Source: Pararobbsia silviterrae (GTDB taxonomy: Bacteria > Pseudomonadota > Gammaproteobacteria > Burkholderiales > Burkholderiaceae). Taken from it: a stretch of 64,000 bases of DNA. This document shows, one piece after another, positions 15,726 to 24,658 of the stretch (the stretch's first letter is position 1; the number at the start of each line of letters is the position of its first letter). The translations under genes and the position numbers were made by a program. Under the pieces are notes generated by a model. The model made no database searches and was not told the DNA's origin. It saw only the letters and a list, made by a program, of their open reading frames with translations. Where the stretch lies: positions 124,001-188,000 of the forward strand of contig NZ_RBZU01000013.1 in assembly GCF_003628125.1 (NCBI RefSeq), read 5' to 3'.

Positions 15726-17417
15726 TCAGGCCTCCACGCGTTCGACAAGACCGAGCCGGCCGGCGAGCGTCGCCGCCTCCGTGCGGTTTCTGACGGCCAG
15801 CTTCGTGTACACGTGCTTGGCGTGCGATTTGACGGTTTCGGGCGCGATGCACAGACGAATCGCGATCTGCTTGTTGGTCATCCCTTGTCCCATCAATGCG
15901 ACGACCGTGCGTTCACGGTCGCTCAACTGCGCCATCGCGACGGGCGCCGCGTGCGCGCTTGTTTCATCCGACGTCTTGAGATCCGCGCGAATCGCATGTC
16001 GTATGCGTGCGCGACGCGCGAGGATCGCGCTCGCGTAGGGCTGCAAGTCGCGAATGTCGTGAGACGCGCGCACGCCGGTCTCGATCACGCTCTCAATCAA
16101 CGCGCTCACACCGTCGCTACAGTCGACAAGCGTTTGCAGCAGACCGATCGACACCGCGCGCCGCATCAACGCGACAAGCCTGTCGAACGCGTCGTCATAC
16201 CGCTGCGCGTTGAGCATGGCCTCGACGAGCAAAAGCTCGATCGAGACCGCGCTCAACGGGTCACGCCGCTGCATGCTGTCCTCAAGAAGCCACTGAAGTT
16301 CGCTGAGCCCAGTCGCATCGCGGCCCTGCGCGAGTGCGAGCCGCGCCTGGGCCGTCGCGTGGTACCGGGCGATCTCGAAACGCGGCGGATAGCCGGGCGC
16401 CGTGGATTCGGCCGCGAGCGCCGCCAGCGTCCGCAGGCAGACTTCGGCCGCGTCGAAGGATCGCGCGGCGATATGTAACTCGATCTGTTGCGCAATCGCC
16501 GCCGCGCGCAGGCGCGGCCATCGACGCCTCAGACCGAGCGCATCAGCCTCCGCGAGCAGGACGAGCGCATGACCCGGCAGTCCGCGTGCCGCGGCGATAC
16601 GCGCGAGTACGCCGTAGCAGCGTAGCGCGCCCTCGATCGTGCCGCTCTCGCGCAAGGACGGCAGTCGCGACGCGATCAAGGCCTGCGCCTCGTCGAGGCA
16701 TCCTTGTTCGTAGAGCACCTGCGCCGCGACGCTCGCCGGCAGCGCTTCGAGCGCCGACGCGTCGCCGGCAAGCTGCCCCGCGAGTTCGAGCGCGTCGTCA
16801 GCGAGCGTACGCGCCGTATTCAGATGCGATCGCGAGAGTTCGAGCATCGCATCGAGCGTGCGATCGAACACCGCGGTGGCCGTGCGCAGGCGATCGGCCC
16901 GCTCGCCGGGCTCGCAGCGCGCGAACGCATCGAGCCCATCGACGTCGCCGAGCTGCCAATACACATAACGGCATACGGTGCGCGCGACATGCGCGGTCGG
17001 CGCGTGCGCATCGAGCCGCAAGGCCGACAGCGCGGCAGGCAGGGCCGCCGCTCCGTCGTCCTGCAGCAGCAGCGCCGCGGCACGCATCGCAGCGACCTCG
17101 CTCAGCACGGCCAGCACGTCGGGGCCGGGTAAGGCGGCGATCTGCCGTTCGATGCGCTGCACAACGGCAAGCGCTTCGTCCGCGTCGAGTCGGATCAGCA
17201 TGGCCCATGCGCGCGCAAGTTCAAACCGGACGCGCACGGTGCGTGTCGACGGCCGGCCGCATGGGGGAGTCCGCGACGACACCGTCTCCTCGATGCCGAG
17301 CGTCGCCGCATGATCCGCGGGGAATCCATAGGCGATTCGCGTATCGGCGCGCGCCGACTGCGCGAAGCGAGGGTCTGCCCGCCTCGCCTGTGCCTCTCCG
17401 ACCCACGCCTCGTTCAT
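15726..17417 (-). CDS. LuxR-family regulator, MalT-like but without the ATPase domain
   Basis: The C-terminus is a LuxR helix-turn-helix (LSDRERTVVALMGQGMTNKQ, then ETVKSHAKHVYTKLAVRNRT). The preceding 400 or so residues are Ala/Leu-rich helical repeats resembling the TPR region of MalT/LAL regulators. No Walker A or B motif is present, so the N-terminal NTPase of MalT is missing. The ATG at 17417 has a GGAG about ten bases upstream; an in-frame start at 17450 is possible. It leads the ytcA-mdtNOP operon with three-base spacing and probably controls it. Confidence 0.85.
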   Translation of the reverse strand: MNEAWVGEAQARRADPRFAQSARADTRIAYGFPADHAATLGIEETVSSRTPPCGRPSTRTVRVRFELARAWAMLIRLDADEALAVVQRIERQIAALPGPDVLAVLSEVAAMRAAALLLQDDGAAALPAALSALRLDAHAPTAHVARTVCRYVYWQLGDVDGLDAFARCEPGERADRLRTATAVFDRTLDAMLELSRSHLNTARTLADDALELAGQLAGDASALEALPASVAAQVLYEQGCLDEAQALIASRLPSLRESGTIEGALRCYGVLARIAAARGLPGHALVLLAEADALGLRRRWPRLRAAAIAQQIELHIAARSFDAAEVCLRTLAALAAESTAPGYPPRFEIARYHATAQARLALAQGRDATGLSELQWLLEDSMQRRDPLSAVSIELLLVEAMLNAQRYDDAFDRLVALMRRAVSIGLLQTLVDCSDGVSALIESVIETGVRASHDIRDLQPYASAILARRARIRHAIRADLKTSDETSAHAAPVAMAQLSDRERTVVALMGQGMTNKQIAIRLCIAPETVKSHAKHVYTKLAVRNRTEAATLAGRLGLVERVEA

Positions 17418-17585
17418 GCCATGCTCCGTCGGACCATCGATTGTCGCCACCGTACGAAAATCGTTCAGGCGTCTAGCCTAGTCATGAGCGGATCGAGAAA
17501 CGTGAAGACTGGGTTGTTTTTCGGTAAAAGCCGGGTGGTGCGTGTGCCTTTTAGCTCAGCCCGCGAGACCGAGCGCGCGCCTTCA

Positions 17586-18746
17586 TCACGGCGATCCGAA
17601 CCACTTGTTATAGATGCGCTGATACGTGCCGTCCTCGCGCATCGAAAGCAATGCGCCATCGACACGCTTGCGCAACGCACTATTGATCGGAAAAACAAAA
17701 CCGACGTCGTTCACATTGAATTCCGGCCCGACCATCTTGACGCGCCCTTTTCCCTCATGCGTGGCGTAGTAGTCGAGTCCCGCCGAACCCTGCACGACCG
17801 CATCGACGTCGCCTTGCACGAGCGCATCGAACACCTGGCTGTTCTTCGGGTATTCGACGACCGTCGCGCCCCGATTGACGAGGTCGGCCACCGCGGATCC
17901 GCCCTTCAACGTCGCGACACGCTTGCCCGAGAGATCGTCGGGACCGTTGATCGCGCCATGCATGTGCTCGATCGTCAACGTACTCGCGAGTTGCGCGGTA
18001 TACGACGCGACAAACAAAATCCCGAGAAACATCCAAAGCACCGCGAGCACCCTGCCGATCCAGCGCCTCGGCGGCTGATCGCCTTGCGACAGCAGCGTGG
18101 TCGCAGCCCAATACGTCGCGCGGAAAACGCCTGGAAAATAGGCTTCGCCACGCTCGCCCGTGCTTGTCTGCAGCCGCTCGACGAGCCACACGACATGCCC
18201 CGCGAGAATCGTCATCAACAGCGCCACGCCGCCCCAGATCAGCGTTGTGCGCGACACCAGCTGACTCGCGAGGCTGTGTAGCGGCGAGACGGGCGCCGTC
18301 TCGCCGCTATCCGCCACCATCACCCTGAGCCCGGCCTCCATGATCGGATAGGAAAAGTCGAATTCGCGATCGCGCTGCGCGCTGTAGAACAAGCCCGATA
18401 CGGCGATATCCGTCTGCCCGTCCCGCATGGTCTGAAACAGCGTGCCGACGTCGGACAGAACCTGGTAGCGATACGGCACATGCAAGCGCGCGGCGATATC
18501 CGTCCACAAATCCACGCTAAAGCCGCTCAACTTGCTGTCCTGCTCCATGACGAAAGGAGACAGGACAAACGCGCCGACGGTGATTTCGCTCGGCGCAGCC
18601 GGCGCCGCGAACGACTGACTGCACAACGATGCGCAGCAGACGGCCGCAATGGCCCATACAACGGCCCGACACCGTCCAACTGTGCGCCCCGCACACACGA
18701 TTGCACGCGTGATGTCACGCGCGAAAGTCCCCGGCCAAGTCTTCAT
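17586..18746 (-). CDS. Bacterial ionotropic-glutamate-receptor-like channel
   Basis: The layout is signal peptide (to about 47), S1 lobe (54-160, with AQRDREFDFSYP as in amino-acid-binding proteins), helix M1 (167-189), re-entrant pore loop (208-224), helix M2 (230-256) and S2 lobe (265-386). This is the split binding-protein/channel topology of GluR0. M2 ends SYTAQLAS, close to the SYTANLAA gating motif of eukaryotic receptors. The pore loop reads TTLLSQGD where GluR0 has the K-channel-like TTVGYGD, so selectivity should differ. It could be taken for a solute-binding protein, but no transporter genes adjoin it. The ATG at 18746 has a GAGG upstream. Confidence 0.85.
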   Translation of the reverse strand: MKTWPGTFARDITRAIVCAGRTVGRCRAVVWAIAAVCCASLCSQSFAAPAAPSEITVGAFVLSPFVMEQDSKLSGFSVDLWTDIAARLHVPYRYQVLSDVGTLFQTMRDGQTDIAVSGLFYSAQRDREFDFSYPIMEAGLRVMVADSGETAPVSPLHSLASQLVSRTTLIWGGVALLMTILAGHVVWLVERLQTSTGERGEAYFPGVFRATYWAATTLLSQGDQPPRRWIGRVLAVLWMFLGILFVASYTAQLASTLTIEHMHGAINGPDDLSGKRVATLKGGSAVADLVNRGATVVEYPKNSQVFDALVQGDVDAVVQGSAGLDYYATHEGKGRVKMVGPEFNVNDVGFVFPINSALRKRVDGALLSMREDGTYQRIYNKWFGSP

Positions 18747-18922
18747 CTTTTCTCGCCTCGAGTCTGCCCGCACGGCAGGCTTGCATCCACGCACGATAAC
18801 CGCTCGCGATGTGTTCTGCATAGGCGTGCGCGTAGTCGGCCAGGGCATCGAATGCCGGCGGCAAGCAAGAAACAGACACGCGCGCGAGCGCGGACGCTAG
18901 TCTAACGACGAAAAACGCGGTA

Positions 18923-18942
18923 TTTGTCCGGAATCGGACAAA
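18923..18942. promoter_or_regulatory. Palindromic operator upstream of the Crp/Fnr gene
   Basis: TTTGTCCG, four bases (GAAT), CGGACAAA is a perfect 8-4-8 inverted repeat lying 16 bases upstream of the Crp/Fnr start codon. Crp/Fnr proteins bind repeats of this size and spacing. An almost identical site recurs at 19768-19785. The position so close to the start suggests autorepression. Confidence 0.65.
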
Positions 18943-18958
18943 GCCGGAGAGCTGTTTC

Positions 18959-19648
18959 ATGGGGCACATTACAAAAGCGCAAGCCGACCAGATCATGAGC
19001 GAGCGCGGTTGGCTGCCCGTGCTGCCGGAAGCCTTTCGCCGCGACGTGTTGCGGCAGGCCACCTTGCTGCACTTCGCGCCCAATGAAGCGGTCTTCCGTT
19101 CCAACGACCCGATCGGCGGCGTCTACGGGCTCGTCGCGGGAACGCTCAGCGTCAGCATCGCTCCGGCCGGCGCAACGCCGCGCCTGATTCTTCTGGGGCG
19201 ACCCGGTTACTGGACCGGCGAAGGCTGCTTTCTCACGCGACAGCCGCGCAGAGGCGAACTCAGGGCCGTCGTCGACACCACGATGCTCCAGCTTCCGCTC
19301 AACGTGCTCGATCAGATGGCCGCGCGCGATCCGGAAGTGGTCCGCTATGTTTCGCTGATGCTCATGATGAACGTCGAACTATTGTTTAGCGTGATACACG
19401 ATTTGCAAAAGCCCGAGGCCGACCGCCGGATCGCATCCGCGCTGCAGCGCATGACGTGGATCGGCGAAGTTCCGATCCCGCTGACGCAGAGCGACATCGG
19501 GATCATGACGAATGCGTCGCGCAAGCAGGTCAATGCCGCGATCAAGCGGTTTTCCGAGGCCGGATGGCTGACGAGCACCTATCGCTCGATCCACGTCGTC
19601 GACCCGGCCGCGCTGCGCCACTTCGCCGAAGGAGACGGGGCCGACTGA
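18959..19648 (+). CDS. Crp/Fnr-family regulator
   Basis: This 229-residue protein has an N-terminal cyclic-nucleotide-binding-like beta barrel (APNEAVFRSNDPIGGVYGLV, PGYWTGEGCFL) and a C-terminal winged helix with ASRKQVNAAIKRFSEAGWL as recognition region. The barrel lacks the cAMP-binding R-x-S/T pattern of Crp, and there is no N-terminal Cys cluster as in Fnr, so the effector is unknown. The ATG has GGAG about nine bases upstream. Matching palindromes lie on both sides of the gene, the second in front of the DUF1254 cluster. Confidence 0.9.
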   Translation: MGHITKAQADQIMSERGWLPVLPEAFRRDVLRQATLLHFAPNEAVFRSNDPIGGVYGLVAGTLSVSIAPAGATPRLILLGRPGYWTGEGCFLTRQPRRGELRAVVDTTMLQLPLNVLDQMAARDPEVVRYVSLMLMMNVELLFSVIHDLQKPEADRRIASALQRMTWIGEVPIPLTQSDIGIMTNASRKQVNAAIKRFSEAGWLTSTYRSIHVVDPAALRHFAEGDGAD

Positions 19649-20045
19649 CGCGACGATGTCCCGGCCTCCGCGCGACGCGAAGCACGGACGGCGCTCCGCA
19701 AACGCCGCTGCGTGTTTCAAGCCTGTCGAACCTCATGTCGGCGTCGCTTGACGCGCATCGCCCGTCATTGTCCGTTTCCGGACAAAGTCGGTGTTGAGCA
19801 AGCCTTATATTCGATACCGCGCTATCCGACACAAGTCAGGCAAAGCGCTCATGCCGATGCACTCAGCCGGAAATACTTATCGCGCCAACGATCTGGCATG
19901 AATCGATCTCAACAAAGACCTCGGCTGTTCATAGCATGGACGGTAAGGCCTGTTTAAAGCCCGTTGACGGCGACGACGCCGACGGCCTGCAAGCCGCACG
20001 TAAACCTATCGGCGCCGAGCGCCTCACCCTCGATTGATCACCCCC
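19649..20045. other. Regulatory intergenic region upstream of the DUF1254 cluster
   Basis: About 400 bases without a credible gene. It holds the second copy of the Crp/Fnr-type palindrome at 19768-19785. The downstream part is less GC-rich and is the likely promoter of the DUF1254 / beta-barrel / DUF1254 genes. Confidence 0.6.
19768..19785. promoter_or_regulatory. Second copy of the TTGTCCG-N4-CGGACAA operator
   Basis: TTGTCCG, TTTC, CGGACAA is a perfect 7-4-7 inverted repeat. Its half-sites are identical to those at 18923-18942, only the spacer differs. It lies about 260 bases upstream of the first DUF1254 gene and 120 bases after the Crp/Fnr stop. Confidence 0.65.
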
Positions 20046-21110
20046 ATGAAAATCGTCCGTCGAAGCCGCGCAACAACAATCGCCTTTCTGATTTTCAGCG
20101 CCTTTTCCATGTGGGCTTCCGCGCAATCGGCGCCGCCTGCGTCGACCGCTCAAACGACGACGGTCGTCCCCGTCACGCCCGATAATTTCGCGCGCGCCGA
20201 GTCGGATATGTATTTCAGCGGCGCGGTCAAGATGGGCGGCTTCGGCAAGTTCAATCACACGCGCGAGCCCGCGCCGATCGATAACCAGAGCGTTATCCGC
20301 TTGAATCGCGATACGCTCTATTCGTCGGCCGTCTTCGATCTCGATGCGGGCCCCGTCACGATCTCGCTGCCCGACGCCGGTAAGCGATTCATGTCCATGC
20401 AGGTCATCGACGAAGACCAGTACACGCACGGCGTGTTCTATGGGGCCGGCAAGCACACGCTCACGCGCCAGAGCATCGGGACGCGATACGTCATCGTGGC
20501 GATACGGACACTCGTCGCGCCGGGCGACCCCAAGGATCTCGACGCGGTCCATGCGCTGCAGGACCAGATCGGTTCCACGCAACGTCAGCCGGGGACGTTC
20601 GACGTGCCGAACTGGGATCCGGTCAGTCAAAAAAAGGTCCGCGACGCGCTGCTGACCTTGGGCTCGACGTTGCCGGATACGCGACATATGTATGGCGCCC
20701 GTGCGGACGTGGATCCGGTGCGGTTTCTGATCGGCGCCGCACTCGGATGGGGTGCCAACCCGCCCGAACAAGCGCTCTATCTGAACGTCGAACCCGAGCA
20801 TAACGACGGCAAGACGGTCTACACGCTCGAGGTCGGGCATGTTCCCGTCGACGGCTTCTGGTCGGTGAGCGTCTACGACGAAAAGGGCTACTACGAAGCG
20901 AATCCCGAGAACGCCTACTCGCTGAACAACATCACGGCAAACAAGAGCGCGGACGGATCCGTCACGATCCAGTTCGGCGGGTGCGACGGCAAGACACCCA
21001 ATTGCCTGCCCATTACGAAGGGGTGGAATTACATGGTGCGGCTCTATCGTCCGCACAAGGAGATTCTCGACGGCAAGTGGTCGTTTCCGCAGGCGAAACC
21101 CGTTGGCTGA
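20046..21110 (+). CDS. Exported DUF1254/DUF1214 protein
   Basis: This 354-residue protein has a signal peptide cleaved after about WASAQ. The N-terminal DUF1254 half includes NRDTLYSSAVFDLDAGPVTI and MQVIDEDQYTHGV; the C-terminal DUF1214 half includes PVDGFWSVSVYDEKGYY and a final NYMVRLYRPHKEILDGKW. Proteins of this type are periplasmic and of unknown activity. The start at 20046 gives a clean signal peptide. It leads a three-gene cluster with an outer-membrane barrel and a second DUF1254 protein. Confidence 0.85.
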   Translation: MKIVRRSRATTIAFLIFSAFSMWASAQSAPPASTAQTTTVVPVTPDNFARAESDMYFSGAVKMGGFGKFNHTREPAPIDNQSVIRLNRDTLYSSAVFDLDAGPVTISLPDAGKRFMSMQVIDEDQYTHGVFYGAGKHTLTRQSIGTRYVIVAIRTLVAPGDPKDLDAVHALQDQIGSTQRQPGTFDVPNWDPVSQKKVRDALLTLGSTLPDTRHMYGARADVDPVRFLIGAALGWGANPPEQALYLNVEPEHNDGKTVYTLEVGHVPVDGFWSVSVYDEKGYYEANPENAYSLNNITANKSADGSVTIQFGGCDGKTPNCLPITKGWNYMVRLYRPHKEILDGKWSFPQAKPVG

Positions 21111-21217
21111 GCCCTCGTGACGCCTGACGCGCGCGTGCCGCGGCACACGCGGCGCAGGTCATGCGCGCGAATTTCATGACGTTCCGGCGCGCCCGGTTTT
21201 TCCGTCAAAGGAATGCA

Positions 21218-22000
21218 ATGATGCGGCGTCCATTCACTACGCGCCAAACGCTCGGCATCCTCCTGTGCGTGCTCGGCGTTCAGCAGGCCGACGCGCAAGC
21301 GCTCGACGATTCGACTGCGCCGGGCTGGCGCTTCAGCGTGACTCCGTACTTCTGGATGGCGGGCCTCAAGGGCGACGTCGGCGCCTTCAGCGCGCTTCCG
21401 CCCTCGTCGATCGACGTGAGCTTCGCGGACATCTTCAGTCATCTCGACGGACTTCCTGCGTTCGTGGCCGGCGAAGCGTGGCACGGCCAATGGGGTCTGC
21501 TGGGCGACGTCGAATATCTGACGCTCAAAGCGAATGCCTCGACGCCAGGTCCGCAATTCAGCGGCGCCACGCTCAAGCAGTGGAACTTCAACAGCACTCT
21601 CGCGGGCGCTTACCGGGTCGTCGATGCGCCGCAAGTCTCGGTCGACGCGTTCGTCGGGACGCGCATTTTCTACGTCGACAACCGGATCGACCTCAGCGCC
21701 GCGGCCATACCGTCGCGCAGCGCCAGTCTCGGCGATACGTGGGCCAACGCCATCGCGGGCGCTCGCGTCAATGCGCCTTTGCCGGACGGATTCCTGTTCA
21801 ACGCGTATGCGGACGTCGGCGGATTCGGCATATCGTCCGACTGGACATGGCAGATCTATGGCGGCGTCGGTTATCGCTTCAAGTCCTGGCTCACGGCGTA
21901 CGCGGGCTATCGATATCTGGACGTCCATCATCGCGACGGCGGGTTTCTGTATGACGTCCACGAGCAAGGCCCGCAACTCAGCGCACGCATCAGTTTCTAG
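21218..22000 (+). CDS. Outer-membrane beta-barrel protein
   Basis: The 260-residue protein has a signal peptide ending QQADAQA. The rest is alternating amphipathic strands: WRFSVTPYFWMAGLKGDVGA, WGLLGDVEYLTLKANA, WTWQIYGGVGYRF, LTAYAGYRYLDVHH. The last residue is Phe, the usual outer-membrane-protein C-terminal signal. The size predicts 8-12 strands. ATGs at 21218 and 21221 follow an AAAGGAA ribosome site. It lies between two DUF1254 genes, so a shared envelope function is likely. No enzymatic motif was seen. Confidence 0.8.
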   Translation: MMRRPFTTRQTLGILLCVLGVQQADAQALDDSTAPGWRFSVTPYFWMAGLKGDVGAFSALPPSSIDVSFADIFSHLDGLPAFVAGEAWHGQWGLLGDVEYLTLKANASTPGPQFSGATLKQWNFNSTLAGAYRVVDAPQVSVDAFVGTRIFYVDNRIDLSAAAIPSRSASLGDTWANAIAGARVNAPLPDGFLFNAYADVGGFGISSDWTWQIYGGVGYRFKSWLTAYAGYRYLDVHHRDGGFLYDVHEQGPQLSARISF

Positions 22001-22027
22001 CAGCGGAACACCTCATTGGAGATCGCT

Positions 22028-23497
22028 ATGGATGTCACGGCCCCGCTCCTCCTCATACTTGGAGCGTCGAGGCGGCTTGCCCTTGTGCGGCGTCGCCTTC
22101 GAACCTTATCTGTCTACGCGCTCGCCTGCATCGCGACCACGTGCGTGAGCGTCGCGGCGCATGCGCAATCGGTGTCCGTCGAGCAGGCGCGGGCCATCGC
22201 CAGGGACGCCACGATCTACGGATTCCCGCTCGTCGACAACTATCGAATCCAATACGCGTACTTCGTCGATCGCAACAATGCCGATTTCAAGGCGCCGTGG
22301 AATACGCTCGCGAGTACCGCACGCGTATTCACGCCTGAAGACAAGGCGATTCAAACACCCAATTCCGATACCCCGTATTCGTTCCTCGGCGCGGACCTGC
22401 GTGCCGAACCGCTCGTGCTGACCGTACCGAAGATCGAGAAGGCGCGCTATTACTCGCTCCAGTTCATCGACGCGTACACGTTTAACTTCGCGTATGTCGG
22501 CACGCGGACGACGGGCAACGGCGCCGGCCGTTACCTGCTCGCGGGGCCCGGCTGGCACGGCAAGGTGCCGCGCGGGATCACGGCCGTGATTCGTTCGGAC
22601 ACGCAATTCGCCTTCGTCCTCTATCGGACGCAATTGTTCTCGCCCGACGACATCGATCGAGTGAAACGTATCCAGGCGAGTTACAGGGTCGAGCCGCTTT
22701 CCGCATATATCGGCCAACACACTTCGGCGGCGACGCAGCCGAGCGATTTTATCGAACCGCTGACGAGCGAGCAGGAGCGGAGTTCGCTGCGCTTCTTCGA
22801 CGTGTTGAATTTCGTGCTTCGGTACTGCCCGAACGATCCGTCCGAGACGGCCTTGATGGCGCGCTTCGCGCAGATCGGCATTGTGCCGGGCAAGCCTTTC
22901 GACTCGAACGCGCTATCCCCGGAGATGCGAAAAGCCCTTGAAGACGGCATGTCGGACGCGTGGACCGAGTTTGCCGACTTCAAGAAAACCGAACTCGACA
23001 CCGGCAAGCTGTCGAGCGCCGACGGCTTCGGCGACCGCGCGTTTCTGAACAACAACTATATGGCTCGCATGGCCTCCGCCGTGCTGGGCATCTACGGCAA
23101 CTCCAAGGCGGAGGCGGTCTATCCGGCGTATTTCGTCGATGCGGACGGCCAGAAGCTCGAAGGCGCGCATCGCTATACGATTCGCTTCGCACCGGGTCAG
23201 CTTCCTCCGGTCAATGCGTTCTGGTCGCTGACGCTGTATGAACTGCCGTCGAGCCTGCTCTACGCCAACGTACTGAACCGCTATCTGATCAATTCGTCGA
23301 ACCTGCCCACGCTCAAGCGCGATGCGGACGGCGGCATCACGCTATACGTCCAGCACGATTCGCCGGGCGCCGCGCTCGAATCCAACTGGCTTCCGGCGCC
23401 CGACGGCGCATTCTTCTCGATCATGCGCCTGTATTGGCCCAAGCCGTCCGTACTCGAGGGCGAGTGGAACGCACCCAAGATGTTGCGTGCGCAATAA
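22028..23497 (+). CDS. Exported DUF1254/DUF1214 protein, long form
   Basis: This 489-residue protein has a long leader with a hydrophobic helix ending VAAHAQS. DUF1254 follows (ATIYGFPLVDNYRIQYAYFV, TPNSDTPYSFLGADLRAEP), then DUF1214 near the C-terminus (PPVNAFWSLTLYELPS, MRLYWPKPSVLEGEW). It is a larger homologue of the 20046-21110 protein. A GGAG six bases before the ATG at 22028 fixes the start, 27 bases after the barrel gene. Function is unknown. Confidence 0.87.
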   Translation: MDVTAPLLLILGASRRLALVRRRLRTLSVYALACIATTCVSVAAHAQSVSVEQARAIARDATIYGFPLVDNYRIQYAYFVDRNNADFKAPWNTLASTARVFTPEDKAIQTPNSDTPYSFLGADLRAEPLVLTVPKIEKARYYSLQFIDAYTFNFAYVGTRTTGNGAGRYLLAGPGWHGKVPRGITAVIRSDTQFAFVLYRTQLFSPDDIDRVKRIQASYRVEPLSAYIGQHTSAATQPSDFIEPLTSEQERSSLRFFDVLNFVLRYCPNDPSETALMARFAQIGIVPGKPFDSNALSPEMRKALEDGMSDAWTEFADFKKTELDTGKLSSADGFGDRAFLNNNYMARMASAVLGIYGNSKAEAVYPAYFVDADGQKLEGAHRYTIRFAPGQLPPVNAFWSLTLYELPSSLLYANVLNRYLINSSNLPTLKRDADGGITLYVQHDSPGAALESNWLPAPDGAFFSIMRLYWPKPSVLEGEWNAPKMLRAQ

Positions 23498-23542
23498 GGC
23501 ATCTCCGCGAATCGCATGGCGCCCTCGCATCGGCGCCCGCCG

Positions 23543-24562
23543 CTAAGGCCGCGTGATCGCTTGACGCCTCAAGGCCATGGGCGTGACGCCGTACCACTGA
23601 CGGCACGCCCTCGATAAAGCCGACTGCGCCGGAAAGCCGAGCCGCATTGCGACCTGCGCAAGCGGCAACGTCGTTTCGCATAGATAGTGCAAGGCGAGTT
23701 CCTTGCGCAGCTCGTCGCGCACGGTCTCGAAGTCGGTCGATTCGGCCGCAAGACGACGCTGCATCGTGCGCGGGTGCATCGCGAGCCCGTCGGCCACACG
23801 TTGCTTGCTGTGTTCGGACAGGCCGAGCGTCTGCCTCAACACCTGTCTGACGCGATCCGCGACGCTTGCCTCGCCACGCTCGAAGTGACGCGCGATATAG
23901 TCCTCGGCGATGCGTCGAAGCGTCGCGTTGACGCTGCGCAGATCGGCCGACAGCGTACTTCGCGCGAGATGAAGGCTGGCCCTCGGTTGATCGACCCAGA
24001 CCCGCGCACCGAAGAAACGCTCGTAGGTGGAAACCGCCGCGAGCGGCGTATGCGGCAACGACACACCCAGCAATCGATACCGGTCATCGGCAAGCAGACG
24101 CGTGAACGTATGACTGTCGGCAAGACAGAGATCGATCGTTTGTCGCTGCGCGGGACGATGCGCGAGCCCGATTTCGATCGAGACCTCGACCGCGTCCTTC
24201 ACGATCTCACTGGACGCGTGAACGGCATAGGCGAGGCACGGGCTCTGTACGCATGCATGCTGGGCGGCGAACGCCATCGCGTCGCGAACGGTCGGCGCGT
24301 TTTGCAATGCGATGCTCAGAGGTCCCAACACGTCGATATCGTGATACCGCGACAGACGCAAACCGAAATCGTCGCATGCCGTTTGCGCGGCGCTCGCTTC
24401 GAGCAGGTGCATCACGGCACGCAACGACACCATGGCGTCGTCACGGCCCAACGCGTTTTCGTCGATGCCATAGCGGCGTAGTTGCGCGGTCGGCGAATGG
24501 CCTAACGATCGCATCAGCGCGGCATAGCCGCGTATCCCGCTTGCTCTTACCCAATCATCCAT
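23543..24562 (-). CDS. AraC-family regulator (arabinose-binding-like N-terminal domain)
   Basis: This 339-residue protein has the N-terminal Arabinose_bd-type domain of OruR/ArgR-like AraC regulators and two C-terminal helix-turn-helices (VADGLAMHPRTMQRRLAAES; LAQVAMRLGFPAQSALSRAC followed by RQWYGVTP). It is divergent from the flavin monooxygenase/hydrolase pair with 96 bases between, so it probably activates that operon in response to the substrate or product. Confidence 0.92.
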   Translation of the reverse strand: MDDWVRASGIRGYAALMRSLGHSPTAQLRRYGIDENALGRDDAMVSLRAVMHLLEASAAQTACDDFGLRLSRYHDIDVLGPLSIALQNAPTVRDAMAFAAQHACVQSPCLAYAVHASSEIVKDAVEVSIEIGLAHRPAQRQTIDLCLADSHTFTRLLADDRYRLLGVSLPHTPLAAVSTYERFFGARVWVDQPRASLHLARSTLSADLRSVNATLRRIAEDYIARHFERGEASVADRVRQVLRQTLGLSEHSKQRVADGLAMHPRTMQRRLAAESTDFETVRDELRKELALHYLCETTLPLAQVAMRLGFPAQSALSRACRQWYGVTPMALRRQAITRP

Positions 24563-24658
24563 GGCTCGTCATGTGAAGAGACTGTCTCGTGACGTCAAGA
24601 CTTCGACGCCGGTCCTCGTTAGAGTCGTTGAACAACGCACGATATCGGGAGACATCGC

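Noticed and set aside
24570-24595. Near-palindrome CGTCATG ... CGTGACG between the AraC and monooxygenase genes
   Set aside because: One mismatch and a 14-base spacer make this not clearly better than chance; AraC proteins bind direct repeats.
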